In this document: positions 54,642-64,000 of the stretch, one piece after another | How positions within the stretch are numbered: position 1 is the first letter of the stretch | Layout: every line of letters begins with the position of its first letter | Source of the DNA: Rhodeus uyekii | Taxonomy: Eukaryota > Chordata > Actinopteri > Cypriniformes > Acheilognathidae | Reading direction: 5' to 3' | DNA length: 64,000 bases | NCBI GenBank assembly: GCA_037043235.1 | Contig: JAWRVZ010000074.1 | Span: 2,255,501 to 2,319,500 of the forward strand | Program-made: the position numbers and the translations under genes | The notes under the pieces: model-generated | The model's input: the letters and a program-made list of their open reading frames with translations, nothing else | Told to the model about the DNA's origin: nothing | Databases searched by the model: none

Positions 54642-55315
54642 TGTTACGGCCCATAACCAAACAATAGCTCGTTGATTTTGGATAGGATAAAGAATGGTGA
54701 TGGACCGAACATATAAATAACCCACAGACACTAGATGCAGTTTAAGACGCCCAAGCGCCTACTTTTACTTGATCAACAAAAGTGAGTATAACGAAATTCA
54801 ACCAAAATTATTCAACAAACATAAATAAATAAATAAACAACAGTAAACTGGTAGCGTAGCTAAGGAAACAGACCCTTGCCTACACCTGTTCTTACCAGCA
54901 GTTCTTACCTGGCTCTCGATAAAAGAACAGGTGAGTCTTCCGGGCATCTGCTTCCCTCACTATTCTAACTAACTAACAAAACGTGAGCTAACAAACAAAA
55001 AAAAAACACTACCAGTTACTAAAAATAAAAACAATAACGAATAACAAGAAATACAGAACTTCTCAAAAGATCAACATAAAGACAACTAAATTAGAAGCAA
55101 CAAAAAGGCGAAACTCTCAAGGTGCAGAGAGAGCGGCGTCAAGAGACGATGGGCCAAAGATGGAGAGAGAGAGTGAGACGCGCCATCATTGTCTCAACCG
55201 ACGGCTTTATATCCGGAGTCACTGATGACATCACGGCATTCCGATAATAGGGGATTTCCCCTCTCAAGGCCACCTGCAGGCTCAAAATAAAAATGACAAA
55301 GAGACCAACATAACA
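54642..55315 (-). repeat. 3' LTR (674 bp)
   Basis: Begins TGTTACGG and ends CCAACATAACA on the plus strand; the TGTTA/TAACA ends are inverted repeats. Read on the minus strand it has a GGATATAAAGCC TATA-like box. Confidence 0.95.
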
Positions 55316-55335
55316 CCCTCACCCTTAAGTGAATA
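55316..55335 (-). other. Polypurine-rich tract beside 3' LTR
   Basis: On the minus strand, AAGGGTGAGGG ends directly before TGTTA of the LTR, the position of the plus-strand primer in LTR elements. It is short and interrupted by a T, so assignment depends mainly on position. Confidence 0.55.
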
Positions 55336-55584
55336 AATTGTAGAAAAAAAATTAAGTATATGAAATAATTAAGCTTACCTCATACAACTACAATTTATTC
55401 AAACCCGTGATAAAGCGTCGGAAATGACGTTATCCTTACCACGAATGTGCCGAATGTCCACTTCAAAAGTTTGTAGAACTCCGGCTCAAATAAAAGGGTT
55501 ATCAGTGTAGACAATCAAAGAGTACGAAACAGAGTCAATGTAAAACTGAACCAATGTAAAAATCAAAATGTTGAATAGCAAGGA

Positions 55585-58125
55585 TCAGGGCGGGCGCCTC
55601 CTCAATCGTGGAGTAACATCACTGAGGTTTATTAAATTCGCGCGAGCCATGGCAAACAGGATGTTCAACACCAGCTTGATCTTGTTGAAGTAATACAGCT
55701 CCAGCACCTGTGTCACTTGCAGCAACAGAAAAACAAAATTAATTGGAAAAATCAGGAGCACACAAAACAGGGCAGAACACAAAGAATGGATCAAAGGTTC
55801 AGTACTGGACAGCACCTGCCCTTGAATCGACGAAGAGTCTGCGGGTGAAACAATTAACACAGCCGACTTTCCAGACGAATCCGGAGGTCTCTCAAAGTAC
55901 GGCAAAAACATGTTAACGTGACACAGACGAGACTTCTTTCTTCGGTCAGATGTTGAAGTGCACAAAGTGGTTTTCAAACCCGGCCAGAAAAAATTTAGGA
56001 GTACACGATCGAATATTTTATTTACTCCTAAATGACCGGCAAAAGGAATATTGTGTGCGAATCGCAGAATTTCGAAGCGATATGAGGACGGAACTACCAC
56101 CTGCTTAACGATTTGCCACTCATCATCAGCAGATGCAGTTAACGGTCTCCATTTCCTCATCAGCACACAGTCTTCCACAAAGTATCCTAGCGATACATGT
56201 TCGAGTTGCTCACTTGGAACAACAAATTCAAAGAGGGATGACAGTTTATTATCATTCCTCTGCTCAGCAATGAGCTGCTCACGCGACAGAGACAGGTGAT
56301 CAAGGCTAATTAAATGTTCATCTCGTTTAGAAACGGCGATGCCTAAACCGTCAATACAGTTTGAACACTCAATGTCACAAAAATCAGAAATAGAGAGGAA
56401 CGTATCGTTCAAATCAAAATTCCACTCACCCTCCGATTTACCAAGATTTTTCTCTTTAATTCTCTGTGTCGTAGCGCGAGTGACAGCACACGAAGGAAAT
56501 ACCTCAGGGTATTTCTGAGCCAACTGATCAGGAGTAGGGCAAGGAAGAGGAACATCTGTTACCTCAGGGCTGGCAAAAACTTTTCCTCCCGCTAAGTCAT
56601 TCCCTAAAATAAACGTGACATCTCGAACGGGAAGACACAGTCGCACTCCAACAATAACGCGGCCGCCAACAAGGGAAGATTCAATTTCAATTTCGTGCAA
56701 AGGCACGTTCACAAAGCCCATTTCAAAACCCTGCACTAAGACGCTGGAGCCGATAGAGCTTTCTTCAGATAACGGCAATATGCCTTCTAGAATAAAACTC
56801 TGAGAAGCACCAGTATCACGGAGAATTTTGACAGGTTTACGCGAGCTAACGTCACCTGCCAAAGACACAAATCCGTCCGTTAAAAACGGCACATACCCCT
56901 GATTTTCACACATGTCAGCTTGTGAAGCCAACAACTCCAGTTTTTCTAACGGAGGCGAGGACGTCGTCAACAAAACTACAGGCTTAGAGACATTTTTCTT
57001 TTTGAGCACCGCACACTCAGAAATAATATGTCCATGTTTCCTGCAATAAAAACAGACACGTGAGGACAAAGACTTATCCGCCGCGGTTTCAACAGGCGGA
57101 TCGCGCTCAAAGTTACGTTTAAAAGATCGAGGACTGCTGCTACCCGATGAAGATCTAGGTGCTATACTAAACACATTTTTATGTGTAAGCACATACTCAT
57201 CTGCTAGTGCAGCAGCGGCGTAACTTTTTAGAACTTTCTGCTCATTAATGTACGTGACAACGCGTTCGGGTAGGCAGTTCTTAAATTCTTCTAAAAGAAT
57301 CAGTTCGCGGAGCTCTTCAAAAGTTTTCACTTTCATCGATGAACACCAACGATCAAACAATGATTCCTTCTCACGAACGAATTCAACATAAGTGTCGTCA
57401 GTTTTTCGATGATTGCGGAACTTCTGGCGATATGCCTCAGGCACTAATTCATAGACCCGAAGAACAGCGGCTTTCACATGTTCATATTCAAGAGACTCTT
57501 CAACTGACAACGAAGAATATGCTTCCTGAGCTTTACCCACAAAAACACACTGCAGTAACATGGGCCAAAATGTTTGTGGCCATTTCATGTTAGTGGCAAC
57601 ACGTTCAAAAAGAGCAAAAAACTTGTCTACCTCCTGCTCTCGAAAAGGAGGAACGATGCGGATATTTCGACTCACGTCAAAAACGGAAACATCGGTTACA
57701 CCCCTCTCACGAGCTTTTAACTCAAGTTCTTTGAGTCGACAAGCTTGTTCCATTTCAAGCTTTTTCAGCTCAAGTTCATGTCTCTCACGCTCTCTTTGTC
57801 TCTCTCTCTCACGTTCCCATTCTTCTCTCTCCCGTAACAAAACTCTTTCGTGCTCTTCAGCTTGCAGTTCGAGTTTTTTAATCTGCAATGCAAGATCTCC
57901 TGAACTCACCTCAGCCAATTCAGGATTCTCTGTTAATTTTTCCTCCTCACCAAAGACGCCCTGATTATATAACGAATCCACAAGCAAGAGTTGAAGTTCA
58001 CGTTTAGACATGGTGTTACGAAAACTGACCCTATAATGAGCAGCAATTTTCATAAGGTCTACTCGGTTAACTTGAAACAACTCCGTTTGCGTCGGATTCG
58101 CAATAAAATCCGTTAAATCAAACAT
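55585..58125 (-). CDS. Gag-protease-partial integrase polyprotein
   Basis: 846 codons without interruption. Start MFDLTDFIANPTQ; a highly charged Arg/Glu coiled coil at about residues 85-140; SCAN-like capsid at about 160-300 (QEAYSSLSVEESLEYEHVKA, PEAYRQKFRN). A CCHC knuckle CFYCRKHGHIISEC lies at about 358-371. The retroviral-type protease motif DTGAS is at about 437. The H-x3-H part of an integrase zinc finger begins near 691 (HNIPFAGH), with FFWPGLKTTLC. The frame then jumps to KSRLCHVNMFLPYF, typical of the end of gypsy integrases, so the catalytic core was deleted in frame. A hydrophobic tail ends the ORF. Gag and protease may still function; integration would need help in trans. The start codon is the first ATG after the primer-binding site. 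Confidence 0.82.
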   Translation of the reverse strand: MFDLTDFIANPTQTELFQVNRVDLMKIAAHYRVSFRNTMSKRELQLLLVDSLYNQGVFGEEEKLTENPELAEVSSGDLALQIKKLELQAEEHERVLLREREEWERERERQRERERHELELKKLEMEQACRLKELELKARERGVTDVSVFDVSRNIRIVPPFREQEVDKFFALFERVATNMKWPQTFWPMLLQCVFVGKAQEAYSSLSVEESLEYEHVKAAVLRVYELVPEAYRQKFRNHRKTDDTYVEFVREKESLFDRWCSSMKVKTFEELRELILLEEFKNCLPERVVTYINEQKVLKSYAAAALADEYVLTHKNVFSIAPRSSSGSSSPRSFKRNFERDPPVETAADKSLSSRVCFYCRKHGHIISECAVLKKKNVSKPVVLLTTSSPPLEKLELLASQADMCENQGYVPFLTDGFVSLAGDVSSRKPVKILRDTGASQSFILEGILPLSEESSIGSSVLVQGFEMGFVNVPLHEIEIESSLVGGRVIVGVRLCLPVRDVTFILGNDLAGGKVFASPEVTDVPLPCPTPDQLAQKYPEVFPSCAVTRATTQRIKEKNLGKSEGEWNFDLNDTFLSISDFCDIECSNCIDGLGIAVSKRDEHLISLDHLSLSREQLIAEQRNDNKLSSLFEFVVPSEQLEHVSLGYFVEDCVLMRKWRPLTASADDEWQIVKQVVVPSSYRFEILRFAHNIPFAGHLGVNKIFDRVLLNFFWPGLKTTLCTSTSDRRKKSRLCHVNMFLPYFERPPDSSGKSAVLIVSPADSSSIQGQVLSSTEPLIHSLCSALFCVLLIFPINFVFLLLQVTQVLELYYFNKIKLVLNILFAMARANLINLSDVTPRLRRRPP

Positions 58126-58333
58126 GGTGTCGATTAACGTCTGACAGGATTAGAGAGAAAAAAAAATTATAAATAAAAGAGTACTACGAGCCAAACAAAT
58201 CAAGAATCTGTGGTTATCAAAGTTACAACGTAACAAATTCAAAACGCGCAGGCAGATCAACGATCAAACGAAGCTGCGCTAAAACAAAGAACTACGAGGA
58301 TCTTTTTAATTTTAGATCGTTCAGATCGTTCAG

Positions 58334-58351
58334 ATCCCGGACGAGCCCCCA
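58334..58351 (-). promoter_or_regulatory. Primer-binding site, tRNA-Pro type
   Basis: The minus strand reads TGGGGGCTCGTCCGGGAT, an 18-base match to the primer-binding site used with proline tRNA in many retroelements. It lies four bases inside the 5' LTR boundary, the normal place for the minus-strand DNA primer. Confidence 0.9.
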
Positions 58352-58355
58352 AATA

Positions 58356-59028
58356 TGTTACGGCCCATAACCAAACAATAGCTCGTTGATTTTGGATAGG
58401 ATAAAGAATGGTGATGGACCGAACATATAAATAACCCACAGACACTAGATGCGGTTTAAGACGCCCAAGCGCCTACTTTTACTTGATCAACAAAAGTGAG
58501 TATAACGAAAGTCAACCAAAATTATTCAACAAACATAAATAAATAAATAAACAACAGTAAACTGGTAGCGTAGCTAAGGAAACAGACCCTTGCCTACACC
58601 TGTTCTTACCAGCAGTTCTTACCTGGCTCTCGATAAAAGAACAGGTGAGTCTTCCGGGCATCTGCTTCCCTCACTATTCTAACTAACTAACAAAACGTGA
58701 GCTAACAAACAAAAAAAAACACTACCAGTTACTAAAAATAAAAACAATAACGAATAACAAGAAATACAGAACTTCTCAAAAGATCAACATAAAGACAACT
58801 AAATTAGAAGCAACAAAAAGGCGAAACTCTCAAGGTGCAGAGAGAGCGGCGTCAAGAGACGATGGGCCAAAGATGGAGAGAGAGAGTGAGACGCGCCATC
58901 ATTGTCTCAACCGACGGCTTTATATCCGGAGTCACTGATGACGTCACGGCATTCCGATAATAGGGGATTTCCCCTCTCAAGGCCACCTGCAGGCTCAAAA
59001 TAAAAATTACAAAGAGACCAACATAACA
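58356..59028 (-). repeat. 5' LTR (673 bp)
   Basis: Same sequence as 54642-55315 apart from five differences. Here TGACGTCA (near 58938-58945) forms a CRE-like site that is TGACATCA in the other copy. The TATA-like box lies just downstream on the minus strand, so transcription would start in this LTR. Confidence 0.95.
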
Positions 59029-59033
59029 CCTTC
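59029..59033. repeat. Target site duplication, right copy (CCTTC)
   Basis: Exact repeat of 54637-54641 directly after the LTR end TAACA. Confidence 0.88.
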
Positions 59034-59040
59034 GAAAGGG

Positions 59041-59371
59041 AACGTCTCAGGTTACTATTGTAACCATAGTTCCCTGAGAATAGGGAACAAGATGCTGCGT
59101 CCCTTTGCCATGCTTCGAGCCTTCCTGCTGCTGTCTCCCTTCAGATATGAAGTGGATGACTTACTGTTTGTGTGCTCCTTTATACCTGCAGCCGCACCCG
59201 TGGTGACGTCATAGGCAGCTGCCAGCCATTGTCAAGTTCATTGACGTGATTAGATGATTTGCTTCAGACACCTGTCACACCGAAGGTGTTCCCCAAAGCG
59301 ACCCCTAGGGGACGCAGCATCTCGTTCCCTATTCTCAGGGAACTATGGTTACAATAGTAACCTGAGACGTT
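59041..59371. repeat. Foldback block with ~63-bp inverted ends (DIRS terminal)
   Basis: AACGTCTCAGGTTACTATTG... at the left and ...CAATAGTAACCTGAGACGTT at the right are reverse complements over about 63 bases with one mismatch. The middle (59140-59330) matches the DIRS leader at 49530-49690, including CACCGAAGGTGTTCCCCAAA and CCCCTAGGGG. It probably represents DIRS inverted termini with little between them. A decayed version of the motif lies at 4860-4935. Confidence 0.8.
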
Positions 59372-61645
59372 TTTGAACGTACAGTGTTAAACGTGAGTTT
59401 ATGAATACCCAGGATTAATTGTTAACCCTGGGTAAATTATGAATAATATGAAATGTGAGAAGCGATTTAACCCAGGATTCAGTTTAGCTGGTGTTTAGAA
59501 TGACCCAGGGTTAACTATTTCAAGTGTGAAAATCCCTGTGAAGTCAAGTATCATAATATTTCATTACTCTTCCAATACATATTACGCAGTTTTTTGTTGT
59601 TGTTGTTGTTGTTGTTGTTGTTGAGTGTAATAGAGCTGTTCAGTGTGTAGACCTAAAGAAGAAATGTACAACATTTTGATTTATACATATTAGTTTTCAT
59701 TTTTAATGCATAGGCTACTTAAAGAGATAGTACTGTAAAAAAACTAAATTTATGATTTTATTTATAGTATTTATTATACTACATTTATATTATAGAACAA
59801 AACATGCACATCTTTTCAAGTAAAGTTAGCCACAAACCTACAAACTGATACCTGAACAGCTGTACTGGCAGTTTAAGACCAAATTAAGTTTAACATGTAC
59901 AAAAGAGGTGATCATACAGATGTTTACAATCTTCTAAAACAAAAAAACAAACAAACAAACAAAAAAAACTCCTTACCCTTAAAACTACAACGCAAACACA
60001 GAATTTTCAACAATTTCACCAAAACCACTTATCAACAAAATTACAGGTCAGTACACTTATCAGTATCATAACAATAGTGACTCAATAAACTAGTACAACT
60101 AGAAAATATCCAGAAGCAAGGCATCAAAAACACTTTACACTTGAGCTGTGAATCATCTAGTAAGCCTCTGATATTTTTTGTTAAGATCAAAAACAACCCA
60201 ATTTAGTTGACTAAATTAGCTGTAAGTGTTGCCATTAAAATTCACCAAACATTTATGAGGTATGTTTATTTCAAATGTTGGAACCGTCTCTTGAGATTCT
60301 GAATGGAATTTAAAACTGCCAACCACAATAAAAGATCCCAAATAAAAGAATGTACTTATCTATGCACATTATCTTACTACACTTTTGACTTGACTGTAAA
60401 AGCACAACGATAAGGGAATTTAAGCTATAATATTTATCAAATTGCTCATTGCATTCATTGCAGGTCAAAACCAATAAATTCCAAATTGATTTTAAGGTCC
60501 AAGGGCTATATCATGTTCCAATAATACTCAAAAAAGTCAGACATAAAGGTAATATAAAGTTAATATACTTAATGTTCATTGAAGAACTTGAGCAAAAAAC
60601 AATACTTGTAAACTTTGACCTTTGGCATGATATTTAATGGATAATTTGTGTTTCTTTAATTGGGTTTACTACTCCTTTCAATAAAATGAATTGGAAATGT
60701 CCAGGAAACTGAAGAAATGTGTCATGTACACCACTTCACTGTACATAACAAAGCAATGACAGGTTTTGAAAATAGTTTTGTCTGAAGTTATACTAATGGA
60801 CTGGAGTGATGAAATAATTTGGGTAGTTGATGCAGAGTTTGGTAACACAAGCTTCATCATCAGCAATAATGGCAAACAATCCATCGTTATTATGTCCATA
60901 TCGCTACGATCATGTTCAGTCCATATACTCTTTGGTCTGCGTGTCATATTATACAACCTTTCTACATTCTACTCCGGTCTGACAGCAGTCTGTTCTGGTA
61001 CAAGACATATTTTTCCATCATTCCCCCAGAATATCATTCACTGGGTGTTAACAGAAGACAAAGAGAAGAGAGCGTTTATATCAATGTCCAATACTGAAAT
61101 TATATATTGGACATATATATACACTTTTCCTTTTTAGCCAGTGTCTTCCAGTTGAACTGTTTGCTTTTGTAGATTACAGATTTCATCTCTTGATTTACCA
61201 GCAGTTATTTTCAGAGAATTTATTTATCCATTGTTTACAGACCCCATTTCAATGCATGGTCATTTATTCACATTTGGGTTATGTTCTCGGTACCAGTATG
61301 ATTTCAGAACCTGAAAGTCTGATGTTTTGGACACGGTTTGTCTGATGCATTGTGCTCAGAAGACGTTCAGCATTTATTTTTTCCAAAGAATACTGTGTCC
61401 AATCCACAATATAAAGTGAATAAATTGTTCAGGAGAAGAGCTGTTTGAAATTCTTGGTTATGTTCTGAATATACAAAACTTGAGACAGTATGAGTAGTGT
61501 GGTGCTGTATACATTCCAGGGTGTTGAAAATGGCTCTTCCATTCTGAGCTTAGAATTCAGTAGTGGAGATTTGGGTGACCTCAGATTGAAGGTCCTGCTG
61601 AACTCTTCTGGACTGGGACCCCCGAGGGATCCTTTCCAGGCCTAG
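59372..61645. other. No gene; includes presumed 3' UTR of the opioid receptor
   Basis: Non-coding, AT-rich. Short repeats of ACCCAGGGTTAACTA type lie at 59400-59520 and a (GTT)n tract at 59594-59623. On the minus strand downstream of the receptor stop codon, AATAAA-type signals (TTTATT on the plus strand) occur near 61217, 61264 and 61373, any of which could end the transcript. The open frame 60766-61137 lacks family motifs. Confidence 0.6.
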
Positions 61646-62175
61646 TCATACTGGCTTCTTTCCTGCCTCCGAAGGTGCGCAAACTGACACTGGTTCCCTT
61701 GTGGCATTTCTTGCTCGGTTAAGACTATTCTGGGCAGCTCTGGTTTGGAAGAATGGGCAGAAGTCTCGGAAACATCTCTTGAAATTCTCATCCAAAAAAG
61801 CATAGAGAACAGGATTGAGGCTGCTGTTGGTATAGCCAAGTGCGATACACAGGTGCCAGCTGGCAATCACAAAGGGGTTCTTTTGGTTGATGTCTACAAG
61901 TGTTTTGACAATGATGAAGATGTGGATGGGTGTCCAGCAGATAATGAAGGCAGCCACTACTACCAAAACCATTCGAGTGATTCGACGCATGTTTCTGTCC
62001 TTCTCCTTTGAACCCGAGAGAAGACGAACACTTCTCAAACGTAGGATCATCAGACCATAGCAGATTGTGATGACTAGCACTGGTACCACAAATGCGAAAA
62101 TGAAAACACAAATCTTTGTCACTGTATCCCAGTACCAGTCTGGATCAGGGAACTTCAGCATACACACAGTTGCAC
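61646..62175 (-). CDS. oprd1: Delta-type opioid receptor, last coding exon (exon 3)
   Basis: A class A GPCR segment of 175 residues ending in TGA at 61646-61648. It starts after TAACAG at 62176 and joins exon 2 within a Gly codon. Extracellular loop 2 (VCMLKFPDPDWYWDTVTK) carries the disulfide Cys. TM5 is ICVFIFAFVVPVLVITICYG. The basic third loop is RSVRLLSGSKEKDRNMRRIT. TM6 holds CWTP, and TM7 NPVLY followed by helix 8 DENFKRCFRDFC with a likely palmitoylated Cys. The receptor couples to Gi/o and binds enkephalin-type peptides at the plasma membrane. The PDPDWYWDTVTK loop is delta-like, not mu-like. K occurs at 6.58 (IIVKTLVDI) and W at 7.35 (ASWHLC), positions where mammalian delta receptors have Trp and Leu. 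Which teleost duplicate (a or b) is unknown. Confidence 0.92.
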
Positions 62176-62287
62176 CTGTTATGGAATCAATTTAAACAGT
62201 TTTAATTGGACCTAGAAGAAGGTGAACTTTAATATACTTGGTTATATCAAGGCACAGCATCCAACAAATCCATATACACATACTGAC

Positions 62288-62643
62288 CTTGATTTGTCAC
62301 TTTGGTGACTGCCATGATCATGATTGGAACTCCTACAGCGGAGGAAAGAATCCAGATGCACACATTGATGATTTTGGCCTTGACCGGGGTACGAAACTCC
62401 AGTGCTCTCACAGGATGGCACACGGCAATGTAACGGTCCACACTCATCATAGTGAGGGTGAAGATACTGGTAAACATGTTGTAGTAATCAATGGCTATGA
62501 CCACTTTACATAGAAGCTCACCAAAGGGCCAGGTGTTCATTAGATACTTGGCACTCTGGAATGGAAGTGTACTAGTGGCCAGTGCATCTGCCAGGGCCAA
62601 ATTGAAGATATAGATATTGGTGGCAGTTTTTAGCTTGGTGTAT
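62288..62643 (-). CDS. oprd1: Delta-type opioid receptor, middle coding exon (exon 2)
   Basis: Bounded by TTTCTACAG at 62644 and a GTCAGT donor at 62287-62282. It encodes YTKLKTATN (loop 1), TM2 IYIFNLALADALATSTLPF with the sodium-site Asp, TM3 LLCKVVIAIDYYNMFTSIF with the disulfide Cys and the ligand-binding Asp 3.32, the DRY motif (SVDRYIAVCHPV), and TM4 AKIINVCIWILSSAVG. It ends in AVTKVTNQ plus one base of a Gly codon. Phase fits exon 3 across a 112-bp intron (62176-62287). Exon 1 (N-terminus and TM1) is not found up to 64000, consistent with the long first intron of opioid receptor genes. The splice position inside an Arg codon before YTK is the usual one in this family. Confidence 0.93.
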
Positions 62644-63035
62644 CTGTAGAAACAGAATCAACAGAGCAGTTTGTTAGAACACAAATATGGGTTGACTAAT
62701 GTATTCCTATACATATTTATATGAAAGTAGCTGCAGGTGATATCATTTTTTTCCCAGAACCTCCTCTAGGGTATAGAGGAGCGTAAGAGGAGCATAATTA
62801 GAAACTTGGAGTGGAGAAAGTGTCCTGTCTCCTAAGTATTCATTCTTATGCAAGACCTGCTGTTTATAACACTATAGCCTCCTGTATTGCCTATCTTAAC
62901 TACAAGGAAAACTATGGAAAATATCCAACATGTGTACCTCAGGTTCAACATATAATTTTAAGGAAGTGCTGAGAGTAAAGACTACCACTGGCCTGACTGT
63001 CTGAATGATTTTGAGTACTGGTAGACTTGAAGAGG

Positions 63036-63078
63036 ATGGATGGATGGATGGATGGATGGATGGATGGATGGATGGATA
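63036..63078. repeat. GGAT tetranucleotide repeat
   Basis: About ten copies of GGAT in presumed intron 1 of the opioid receptor gene. Confidence 0.95.
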
Positions 63079-63085
63079 GCGGAGA

Positions 63086-63250
63086 GTGGGGTAAAGTGTG
63101 ATTTTTTTTATTTCAGTAAAACTGACACATTTCCCATTACTTCAGGATGTTTCCTAGCAATGGAAATTATCAGAATTTATTCAGGATGAAGGTCAGTGAA
63201 AATATGAGCGTTTAAAAAAAATATGGTCTAGTGTATCACTTTACCCCAGC
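63086..63250. repeat. Short inverted-repeat block, GGGGTAAAGTG ends
   Basis: GGGGTAAAGTGTGA at the left and TATCACTTTACCCC at the right form an 11-bp inverted repeat about 150 bp apart, MITE-like. No duplication was confirmed. The rest of 62644-64000 is presumed intron 1 and shows no exon or other gene. Confidence 0.5.
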
Positions 63251-64000
63251 AAGGGGTACACTGATCCACTTACTATTTCCACTCTGAAACTACCTTAACA
63301 ACACATGTTGTGACAGTTAGAATCTTGACACCTAGCTTGACGACCACACATTCCAGAACTAATTTTGGACTAGTAACGGAATCATGGAGATTTTTCTTAA
63401 CACTTGAAAGTAACTCTGAACAAAATCAAATACAACAGAATATCATTCAAAATGTTTTAATTAATGTTCAAATGACAGATAGAACCAGTTGGGTTAGAAC
63501 ACAGTCTGAGGATCAGAACACAGGACCCTTAGAGCCAGCTAGTGTCTGGGGGTCAGAGCAAAGGACAATCAGAACCACCTAGAACAGCCTGGGACTCACT
63601 CTCTTTGACCCACTTGGATTAGAACATCAGTGTACTGTCATACCCTACAGCTAGGCCTACTCTACATTCCAACCCTGAAGGTTACAGGGAAAGATGAGGC
63701 GTTGCTCTCTCCATGTGGTTCGTCCAGGCCTTTTAGGTTGAGGCATCTACACCACATCACTTTTAGGAACGTGTGCCACATCATTTTCCTTTATAGAAAA
63801 TCTTGGGGTCTCTACCACTCTTTCGTGTTTCCCTGGATTCTTCTGAGAAATTGTGCAAGTTTTTTGTCATCCTCAACTTACTTAACCATGCCAATGTAAT
63901 AGACGCTCCTGGGTTTTGTGCAAAGTTAACTATGACAAAGTCACCCATGGGCCGATCTGTGTTTCCTTGATCACTTCTCTTATCCTCAGAGCTGTCTTTG

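Larger units (their letters stand above)
54642..59028 (-). mobile_element. Gmr1-like Ty3/gypsy LTR retrotransposon, internally deleted
   Basis: Two LTRs (54642-55315, 58356-59028) bound a 3040-bp interior on the minus strand. They differ by 4 substitutions and one A-run indel by eye, so insertion is recent. TG...CA ends, 5-bp TSD CCTTC, a primer-binding site next to the 5' LTR and a purine-rich tract next to the 3' LTR are all in place. The single ORF holds Gag (SCAN-like capsid), CCHC, protease and the start of integrase. Protease followed directly by integrase fits the Gmr1 group, whose pol order has integrase before RT. Integrase core, RT and RNase H are missing. Confidence 0.88.

Noticed and set aside
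54642..59028. Endogenous retrovirus with envelope
   Set aside because: No envelope-like frame, and Gag/protease/integrase motifs fit a Gmr1-type Ty3/gypsy element; the short hydrophobic tail of the ORF is not evidence for an envelope.
61745..62513. Plus-strand open frames opposite the opioid receptor exons
   Set aside because: They are antisense shadows of well-supported exons on the minus strand and have no motifs.
61646..62643. Assignment to mu opioid receptor because of K6.58 and W7.35
   Set aside because: The PDPDWYWDTVTK loop, TM5 and C-terminal tail (ARNATREPVSVCAPS) are delta-like; two positions alone do not decide orthology.

Overview
The window looks like an accessory, repeat-saturated stretch of a cypriniform (carp/minnow-like) fish genome. 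The evidence is one recognisable vertebrate host gene with canonical GT-AG introns, surrounded by transposon classes that are typical together in fish: DIRS and Ngaro tyrosine-recombinase retrotransposons, L2/CR1-type LINEs, a Gmr1-like Ty3/gypsy element, hAT, Tc1 and IS630-like DNA elements, MITEs and many microsatellites. The genus assignment is inference; no single-species marker is visible.

The only host gene supported is at the right end on the minus strand: exons 2 and 3 of a delta-type opioid receptor (oprd1; exon 3 61646-62175, exon 2 62288-62643). Its first coding exon must lie beyond base 64000. Everything left of about 59.4 kb is transposon-derived or unrecognised.

Layout: 1-0.7 kb LINE ORF1 with an esterase domain (minus). 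0.9-2.2 kb DIRS gag and terminus, abutting a 787-bp TIR element (2218-3004). 4.9-9.4 kb an old DIRS polymerase/recombinase remnant, broken by two non-autonomous hAT insertions with perfect 8-bp target duplications (5175-6363, 6584-7849) and by LTR-like pieces. 9.6-16.1 kb LINE, hAT and gypsy fragments and solo-LTR-like blocks. 19.2-25.4 kb a nest of IS630-like elements, one inserted in another at a TA, fused to a spliced hAT transposase pseudogene. 25.7-26.5 kb a LINE split by an insertion. 29.5-31.5 kb a second, ZNF862-like hAT pseudogene. 31.5-36.15 kb a DIRS copy (gag, RT and recombinase, minus) carrying a LINE insertion and an internal duplication. 36.3-40.6 kb LINE RT pseudogenes, one interrupted by a 1197-bp Tc1 element.

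The region 40708-47061 is the most notable. It has the A1...B1-A2-B2 split direct repeat layout of Ngaro/PAT-type tyrosine-recombinase retrotransposons, with 160-bp A repeats and 119-bp B repeats identical between copies by eye. It holds a decayed recombinase and a long 64-66-bp minisatellite. From 47.8 to 54.6 kb there is a solo LTR and two more DIRS copies of a second family, one with a ~359-bp tandem array. 54642-59028 is a young LTR retrotransposon (4 substitutions and 1 indel between LTRs) with a 5-bp TSD, inserted into a DIRS terminus.

The genes do not form a pathway. The window is best read as an insertion archaeology: nested elements give a relative time order, and the opioid receptor gene sits at its edge.
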